Shown in pieces: positions 57,676 to 64,000 of a stretch of 64,000 bases of DNA (position 1 is the first letter of the stretch; every line of letters starts with the position of its first letter). The notes under the pieces were generated by a model. The model was not told where the DNA came from. It was given only the letters and a program-made list of their open reading frames with translations, and ran no database searches. The position numbers and the translations under genes were made by a program. The DNA lies in contig UCEY01000065.1 of NCBI GenBank assembly GCA_900471605.1, forward strand, positions 1-64,000, written 5' to 3'. The stretch comes from Hyphomicrobiales bacterium. Its GTDB lineage: Bacteria; Pseudomonadota; Alphaproteobacteria; Rhizobiales; Rhizobiaceae.

Positions 57676-58338
57676 ATGACCTTTGGGGAGCATCTGAAAT
57701 CGCTCGGAATTTCCGGTACCCGCGTTTTCGGCGACAGCATCACCGCCGGGTTCAATGCCAGCCGGTCCGAACGTGCCTGGCCGGCGCTGTTCGCCGAAGC
57801 GGTCGACGGCTTTCCGATCCGCAACCACGCAATTCCGGGAACCGTGCTGCAAGGCTCGATACTCGCCGACGGAAAACCGAGGCCGAACAATGGCGTCGGC
57901 CGGTTTGCCGCGGCGCTTCTCGACCGGCCTCACCAGGATGCGATCCTGATCCTCTACGGCTATAACGACGCCCGATACACGGCGGCGCCGGAAACGATGA
58001 ACGTTGCGGGGTTCGTGCGAGACTACACCAGGATACTCGAGGCCCTCGTCGCGGCCGGCCATCGCGGAAGGATCGCGATCGGCAGCCCGCCCTATATCCC
58101 CGACGCGGGTTTTTCGGTCGGCAGCACCGGCTTTACAGGCCAGACGCGGGAGGGATTCAAGGCTTATGCCGGAGCGGTAGAAGAACTCGCAGAGCGGTTT
58201 TCGGTTTTCTACGCACCGGTCTACGAGTCGATGACCGTCTTCGGCGACGGCGCCCTCGCCTCCCCCGATATCACCCACCCGAACGACGAGGGGCATCGGG
58301 TGATTTTCGAGGCGTTCCTTAAGGCCGAAAGCCTGTAG
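57676..58338 (+). CDS. SGNH/GDSL-family hydrolase
   Basis: A 220-residue esterase-fold protein without signal peptide. The SGNH blocks are clear: catalytic Ser in FGDSITAG (residue ~20), Asn in YGYNDAR (~97) and the Asp-His pair in DITHPNDEGH (~200-210). Such enzymes remove acetyl or other acyl groups from sugars. Its placement opposite the LacI-controlled operon, sharing the operators, suggests deacylation of the imported sugar. An AAGGAGACC precedes the ATG. Confidence 0.9.
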   Translation: MTFGEHLKSLGISGTRVFGDSITAGFNASRSERAWPALFAEAVDGFPIRNHAIPGTVLQGSILADGKPRPNNGVGRFAAALLDRPHQDAILILYGYNDARYTAAPETMNVAGFVRDYTRILEALVAAGHRGRIAIGSPPYIPDAGFSVGSTGFTGQTREGFKAYAGAVEELAERFSVFYAPVYESMTVFGDGALASPDITHPNDEGHRVIFEAFLKAESL

Positions 58339-58375
58339 CGCAGGCATGCGCCCGCTGGCCTATGCCAGGTGGCGC

Positions 58376-58627
58376 CTATTCCTCCGCCTTCATGCGGGAA
58401 CCCGTCGGGGCCGCTCGGGCCCCCTCGCCCGGAACCGCGTCGCCAAAAGCCGCAGCGGAAGCCGGCTCGCTTACCTGATCCAGCCTCCGCAAGAGATCAT
58501 CGAAAACAGTTTCGGCTGGATCCTCGAGCCGGTACATCGACTGAACGCGGCGCTGGATCTGGCCGTCGGCATAATAACGTTGAAATGAGCGAAGTTCGTC
58601 GTAGTCCTTGTGCAAATCCTGGTCCAT
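58376..58627 (-). CDS. NepR-like small protein (putative anti-sigma factor)
   Basis: An 83-residue, charged, helical protein. The central stretch IQRRVQSMYRLEDP-AETVFDDLLRRLD follows the NepR pattern I-x3-L-x2-MY ... P ... F-x-DLL-x2-LD, with the MY, F, DLL and LD positions conserved and two fewer residues in the linker. NepR binds the general stress sigma factor EcfG and is released by phosphorylated PhyR. The usual nepR-ecfG-phyR neighbours are absent, so this would be an orphan paralogue. GGAG eight bases before the ATG at 58627 fixes the start (a GTG at 58648 is also in frame), and an EcfG-like promoter lies just upstream. Homology is my reading of a short motif, so moderate confidence. 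Confidence 0.5.
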   Translation of the reverse strand: MDQDLHKDYDELRSFQRYYADGQIQRRVQSMYRLEDPAETVFDDLLRRLDQVSEPASAAAFGDAVPGEGARAAPTGSRMKAEE

Positions 58628-58655
58628 GAATGTCTCCAAAATGCTCACCCGACAA

Positions 58656-58680
58656 AACCGGCGAGCGTCCGGGTCGTTCC
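58656..58680 (-). promoter_or_regulatory. EcfG-type general stress promoter
   Basis: Read on the minus strand: GGAAC (58676-58680), 16 bp, then GGTT (58656-58659), against the alphaproteobacterial EcfG consensus GGAAC-N16/17-CGTT. The -35 is perfect and the -10 differs at one base. The ATG of the NepR-like gene is ~22 nt beyond the expected start of transcription. Confidence 0.55.
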
Positions 58681-58993
58681 GGCGCTCTCGGCTGCGTGTC
58701 GGGCGCCGTCGTGTATGGAAGACACCACGGCTGCGCTGTTATCGGTTGGGCGGATCCTCCGGATCACGCCTGCATGCCCGCCATCGGGAAATCCCGGGCG
58801 CCCAGAACAACGCCGGGGCGGCGGAAAAGCTCCAAGATTTTCTTGCATTGAAAGGACGCGGGAAACATGATGGGCGCCATTGATCGCATCAGGGGACGAG
58901 GCACCGCTCCGGCAACGGATCATGCCCGCAGATATCCGGGCAGTTTTCGCAACGTCGCTTCATGAACCCGGCTCGAATTGAAAGAAGACCCTG
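58681..58993. other. Intergenic region upstream of the second LacI gene
   Basis: No supported gene. A TTGCAT (~58842) with CATGAT 17 bp downstream could be the promoter for the LacI gene. A short frame from the ATG at ~58867 (32 codons, GGACGCGGG before it) looks like chance. Confidence 0.35.
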
Positions 58994-60034
58994 TTGAAAG
59001 CCAAGATCGGCTTGAAAGATATTGCCCGGGACGCCAACGTTTCGCTCAGCACCGCGTCACACGTCCTTAACGGCACTGCCCCCATATCCGTGGAAGTCCG
59101 AGACCGGGTGCTCAGCTCCGCCCAAAGGCTGGGCTATCTGGAAAAACGCCGGAGCCGCGCCACGATCGCGACGCTTCGCACGATCCTTCTTGCCGTCACC
59201 GCCGAAGCGGCGGCTCACAGCGACATCAACCTGGTGAGCTGGACGATGCTGAACGGCCTGCGCCAGGAATGCGAGCGGCTCAGCATCCGCATCGTCCCCT
59301 TCGTCAGCGCCGGCAGCCGGATCGACGCCGGCGAGGTGCGCCGCATGGCCCAGGCCGAAAATGTCGACGGAATAGTCGTCCTCAACGACGACCGTCCCGA
59401 ATTGATCCGCGCGCTTGCCGGCGGGCGCACGCCTCTCGTCATCCTCAACGGCGAGGATCCCTCGATGCTCGTCGACACGGTGACCGGCGAAAACCGCTTC
59501 GGCGCCCGGCAGGGAACCGAATACCTGCTGTCGCTCGGCCATCGCCGTATCCTGCACCTGACCTGGAAAGGCCGGACCACCATCCGCCGGCGATATGACG
59601 GTTATGCGGACGCGCATCTTGCGGCAGGACTTGCCCCCTTGCCGGAGATGATCGTCGAGGCAGAGGGATACGAGCCCGCGCAGGGCGAGCAGGCGGTTCG
59701 CCAGCTCATTGCAGAAGACCGGACCTTGAGGGGCGCGACCGCCATCTTCTGCGCCGCGGACAATCTCGCCCTCGGCTGTCTCAGGGCGTTCGCTGCTCTC
59801 GGCATCCGCGCGCCCGAGGACATCTCCGTGCTCGGCTTCGACGATATCGTGCCCGGAGAGTTCAGCACGCCGCCGCTCTCGACGGTGCAGTTGCCTACCG
59901 ACCGGCTGGGGGCCGCCGCCATCGGCCTGCTGGAGCAGAGGCTGCTTGCCAACGATCCGTTGCGGCCGGCCTACCGGCTGGAGCTAGGCTGTAAGCTGGT
60001 GCTGCGGGGCAGCGTCGCGCCACCCCGCAAGTGA
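58994..60034 (+). CDS. LacI-family regulator next to the second sugar importer
   Basis: A 346-residue LacI regulator starting at a TTG with GAAAGAAGACC upstream. Helix-turn-helix at residues 7-29 (LKDIARDANVSLSTASHVLNG), hinge, and sugar-binding domain (INLVSWTMLNGLRQECERL, then VDGIVVLNDD and ISVLGFDDIVPGEFSTPPLSTV). It converges on the importer genes with a 1-bp gap, so it is not in their operon but is likely their regulator. Confidence 0.92.
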   Translation: MKAKIGLKDIARDANVSLSTASHVLNGTAPISVEVRDRVLSSAQRLGYLEKRRSRATIATLRTILLAVTAEAAAHSDINLVSWTMLNGLRQECERLSIRIVPFVSAGSRIDAGEVRRMAQAENVDGIVVLNDDRPELIRALAGGRTPLVILNGEDPSMLVDTVTGENRFGARQGTEYLLSLGHRRILHLTWKGRTTIRRRYDGYADAHLAAGLAPLPEMIVEAEGYEPAQGEQAVRQLIAEDRTLRGATAIFCAADNLALGCLRAFAALGIRAPEDISVLGFDDIVPGEFSTPPLSTVQLPTDRLGAAAIGLLEQRLLANDPLRPAYRLELGCKLVLRGSVAPPRK

Positions 60035-60035
60035 G

Positions 60036-61094
60036 CTATTTCATGCCCGTGCCGGCAATGCCGGTGGTGATGTATTTCTGCAGGAACAGGAAGACGAGGG
60101 TGACCGGAGCAAGGCTCAGGAAGGTCATGGCGAGAATGTAGTTCCACTGCACGGAGAACTCGCCCTGGAAGGCATTGAGGCCGACCTGCAGCGTGAAATT
60201 CTCGCGGCTGCTGAGAACGATCAGCGGCCAGAGGAAATCGTTCCAGCGCCACAGGACCGAGAAGATCGCCAGCACCGCGAGCGCGGGCGCCGTCAGCGGC
60301 AGGATGATGCGCCAGAAGATCCGGAACTCGCTCGCCGCATCGACGCGGGCCGCCTCGATGAGTTCGTCGGGGATGGTGAGCATGTACTGGCGCAGCAGGA
60401 AGACGCCCGTCGGCGAGGCGATCGTCGGGATGATGATGCCCCAGAGACTGTCCACCAGGCCGACGCCGACGACGACGAGATAGGCCGGCACCATGACCAC
60501 CGTCAGCGGGATCATCAGCGTCGAGATGATCAGCACGAAGATCGCCTTCTCGCCCCGGAACCGGTATTTCGACAGAGCGAAGGCGGCAAGGGCGTTGACG
60601 ATGAGCGTCAGCAGCGTCGCGACGAAGGTGACGAAGACCGAATTCTTCAGGAAGGTGAGAAAGTCGAAGCGGGTCAGGGGATCGGTGTAGTTCTCGGTCG
60701 CGACGGTGAGCCGCTGGACCGGGGACATGCTTTTCACGTCGACGCTGACCGGCGTTCCCGGGTTGTTCGGATCGACCATCTGGGCCTTCAGTCCGATGCG
60801 GCGGATCATCGCCATCTCGCGAGATTGGCCATCGACATTGACGGTCCAGAGGCTGAGCGGCGCATCGAAGCCCGGCACGGTCTGCTGGACCGCCACGCGC
60901 GGCAGCAGCGTCGGCGGGAAGCGGGTGATCTCGGCGGCCGGCTTGAGCGAGGAAAGCCCCGCCCAGACGACCGGGACGAGCACCGCAAGCGTGCCGAGGA
61001 TCAGCCAGGCCCAGGAGAGAATGTCGGTGAGCCCGATCCGCCCCGGCCGGCGGGTGCGGGTCAGGAAGGCGATGGGGGAGAGACCTTGCGACAT
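60036..61094 (-). CDS. Sugar ABC importer permease (MalG type) with large periplasmic loop
   Basis: A 352-residue permease, ~70 longer than usual. The extra residues form a loop of ~100 between the first and second helices (about residues 60-160, with FDAPLSLWTVNVDGQ and VDVKSMSPVQRLTV). The EAA loop TIPDELIEAARVDAASEFRIFWRIILPL is normal. Long-loop MalG permeases are found in importers for plant-derived oligosaccharides. Overall six helices. Confidence 0.9.
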   Translation of the reverse strand: MSQGLSPIAFLTRTRRPGRIGLTDILSWAWLILGTLAVLVPVVWAGLSSLKPAAEITRFPPTLLPRVAVQQTVPGFDAPLSLWTVNVDGQSREMAMIRRIGLKAQMVDPNNPGTPVSVDVKSMSPVQRLTVATENYTDPLTRFDFLTFLKNSVFVTFVATLLTLIVNALAAFALSKYRFRGEKAIFVLIISTLMIPLTVVMVPAYLVVVGVGLVDSLWGIIIPTIASPTGVFLLRQYMLTIPDELIEAARVDAASEFRIFWRIILPLTAPALAVLAIFSVLWRWNDFLWPLIVLSSRENFTLQVGLNAFQGEFSVQWNYILAMTFLSLAPVTLVFLFLQKYITTGIAGTGMK

Positions 61095-61095
61095 G

Positions 61096-62077
61096 TCAGG
61101 ACTCCATCTTGCGGCCGAGCCGCAGTTGTATGAGCGTCAGGGCCAGCAGCACGAGGCCCATCAGCACCGAAGCGGCCGAAGCCAGGCCGAACAGGCGCAG
61201 ATCGCTGCCGAAGGCCATCTGGTAGATGTACTGCACGATGAAGCTGTTGGCGGTGCCGGGCCCGCCGCCATTGGTGAGCACCCAGGCTTCGTCGAAGATC
61301 TGCACCGAGCGGATCATCAGCAGGATCAGCACGACGAGCAGGTTCGGCCCGAGAAGCGGAAGCGTGATGCGGAACAGGGTGCGCCGGGGCGAAGCCGCGT
61401 CGATGGCGGCGGCTTCGTAAAGGTCCTTCGGAATGGCCTGCAGGCCGGCGAGAAGGATCAGGGTGTAAAAGCCCATATGGAACCAGACCGAGACCACGAC
61501 GACGAAGAAGCGCGACCAGCCCACGTCGAGCAGAAAGATTTCCGGCGGCACGCCGAGCATCTGCAGGAAGGCGTTGAGCAGGCCGTTGCGGTCGAGGAAC
61601 CATTTCCAGATCAGGCCGATGACGACCGGCGACAGCAGCACCGGATAGAAGAACATGGCGCGGAAGAAACCGCGCGCGGCGATCGCCCTGTTGAGGATGA
61701 GAGCCGTCACCAGTGCCACCAGCAGGGTCGCCACGACGTTGAAGCCGACGAACCAGAGCGTGTTCCAGATCGCCGTCCAGAACAGGGATTCGCGGCAGCT
61801 TCCGGGACGGAGATAATCCTCGCACTGCAGGAGCTGGCGGAAATTGTCGAAACCGACGAAGGGCCTGTCCGAGACGAAAAGCCCGGTGCCCCCGGTGAAG
61901 GCATAACCGACGGCGATCGCGATCGGCAGGAAGGTGAATATCCCGAAAAGAACGAGGTTCGGCGCGAGGAACAGATAGGGCATCCTCTTCCTGCCCATCA
62001 GCCGTTCGAACCCGTTGATCGGCGCCTCGACGATGCCCATCACGAAATCCAGCGCGCGGCCGCCGAGATCGGTTGAC

Positions 62078-62091
<14 letters not shown>
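61096..62091 (-). CDS. Sugar ABC importer permease (MalF type)
   Basis: A 331-residue permease: first helix MPYLFLAPNLVLFGIFTFLPIAIAVGYA, periplasmic insertion with two Cys (LLQCEDYLRPGSCRES), and EAA loop AIPKDLYEAAAIDAASPRRTLFRITLPL. The start at 62091 overlaps the end of the ATPase gene by 14 bp. One base separates its stop from the following permease. Confidence 0.9.
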
Positions 62092-63196
<1,105 letters not shown>

Positions 63197-63208
63197 TCCC
63201 TGCTCCCG

Positions 63209-64000
63209 TCAGGTTCGGTCCATGTCGTGGACGACGGCCTCTGTGTTCCAGCCTGCCGGAACCGGTTGCGGCCGTTCAAATTGTGTCTCTTCGATCGAGA
63301 TCCCCTCGATGCCGGCGGTAAACAGCGCCGGCATGCCTCCCGGGTAATCGACCAGGCCGATCACGCACCCGTCGACCCCCTTCGTCCATGCGTTCGCCCG
63401 GCCGGCGGCCTCGGCGCTCGGCGCGATGTCCGCCTGCGTGGGCCGCAGATCATAGCGAAGTCCGGTGCCGAGCGGGCCCTTGCGCTGGCGCAGCCGCAGC
63501 CGCGAAAGCTTGACGCCGTGGATCCCCGCCGCCGAAATCGAGACGAGCGCGATCGCGCCGTCCATCTGGCCGTGCAGGTCCTCGACGAGCAGGTCGCGGA
63601 CGGCGCCGGCCCGACGGGTGGGGATGCGGTCGACCACCGTCACCGTCAGCGCCTCGCCCGATCCCCAGAAGCCGTCGAGCGTCTCGTGGCAATCGACCTC
63701 TATCCGGGAGAAGCGGATATCGGTCATCTGCCCGCCGTCGCGTGAAAACAGCCCCAGTCCGCGGTTGGAATCGTGGACGCGGCAGTCCTCGAAGACGACG
63801 TCGATGAAATCGCCGAAGGATTCGGTGCCGATCTTGAGCGCGCAGCTTTTGCTTTCGACCGTGCAGCGCCGCACCCGCACGTTTTCGCACTCGCCGATCG
63901 CCCGGCCGTCCGGCCCGGCACTGGTCTTCAGGCAGATGCCGTCATCGGCCGTCGATATGACGCAGTCCTCGACCACCGCATGCCGGCAGGCATCGAGCAC
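63209..64000 (-). CDS. GH28-like (polygalacturonase family) beta-helix protein, N-terminus outside window
   Basis: The last 264 residues of a right-handed beta-helix protein. The repeating strand pattern (VVEDCVIS, VRVRRCTVES, DVVFEDCRVHDS, DIRFSRIEVDC, IHGVKLSRLRLR) and the paired acids in STADDGICLKTS match the GH28 catalytic DD motif region; ALKIGTESFGD follows as in that family. GH28 enzymes cut galacturonides or related uronic-acid glycosides. No signal peptide can be judged since the start is missing. Twelve bases before the importer ATPase gene, so the operon probably takes up pectin-type oligosaccharides and degrades them. Confidence 0.75.
   Translation of the reverse strand: MLDACRHAVVEDCVISTADDGICLKTSAGPDGRAIGECENVRVRRCTVESKSCALKIGTESFGDFIDVVFEDCRVHDSNRGLGLFSRDGGQMTDIRFSRIEVDCHETLDGFWGSGEALTVTVVDRIPTRRAGAVRDLLVEDLHGQMDGAIALVSISAAGIHGVKLSRLRLRQRKGPLGTGLRYDLRPTQADIAPSAEAAGRANAWTKGVDGCVIGLVDYPGGMPALFTAGIEGISIEETQFERPQPVPAGWNTEAVVHDMDRT

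Overview
The window is a GC-rich stretch (roughly 60-63% GC by eye) of an alphaproteobacterial genome, most likely a member of the Rhizobiaceae. The pointers are a pcaIJF block divergent from an IclR-type pcaR, a propionyl-CoA carboxylase/methylmalonyl-CoA mutase block with a divergent ScfR-type regulator, a DUF1403-ScpB gene pair, a NepR-like small protein behind an EcfG-like promoter, and many sugar and peptide ABC importers with LacI and IclR regulators. Coding density is high and most genes overlap by ATGA-type junctions. I saw no tRNA, rRNA, insertion sequence, prophage or CRISPR array. Whether this is chromosome, chromid or megaplasmid cannot be told from the sequence.

0-11 kb is a mixed housekeeping and stress segment: the 3' end of an ECF sigma factor gene, a structured non-coding stretch, a CHASE4 sensor kinase with a single-domain response regulator, a Xre-RES toxin-antitoxin pair, DUF1403 with ScpB, an S10 peptidase, a lipoprotein L,D-transpeptidase, RecX and a group III truncated globin preceded by a small coupled ORF.

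11-15 kb holds the last two steps of the beta-ketoadipate pathway (pcaI, pcaJ, pcaF) and divergent pcaR, with a perfect inverted repeat between them. 15-20 kb carries a WGR protein, a CPBP membrane protease homologue, a diguanylate cyclase and a chemoreceptor.

20-27 kb is an IclR regulator, an RraA/aldolase-like protein and a divergent five-gene peptide/opine-type ABC importer. 27-34.5 kb is a ribose/xylose-type sugar importer with an SMP-30-type lactonase, divergent from a GAF histidine kinase and LuxR-type response regulator. 36-39 kb pairs a di-heme cytochrome c peroxidase with a chemoreceptor in one operon behind FNR/FixK-like boxes.

39-49.3 kb is acyl-CoA metabolism: methylmalonyl-CoA mutase, propionyl-CoA carboxylase (pccA, small protein, pccB), the ScfR regulator, and a succinyl-CoA:3-ketoacid CoA-transferase pair divergent from a PAS-LuxR regulator across a 16-bp palindrome. 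Together these funnel aromatic compounds, odd-chain or branched acids and ketone bodies into succinyl-CoA and acetyl-CoA.

50-64 kb is carbohydrate uptake. One seven-gene operon (LacI, FAD oxidoreductase, ABC importer, TIM-barrel protein) is divergent from an SGNH hydrolase across two tandem LacI operators. A second ABC importer follows a GH28-like polygalacturonase family gene cut by the window end. Between the two lies the NepR-like gene with its stress-type promoter.
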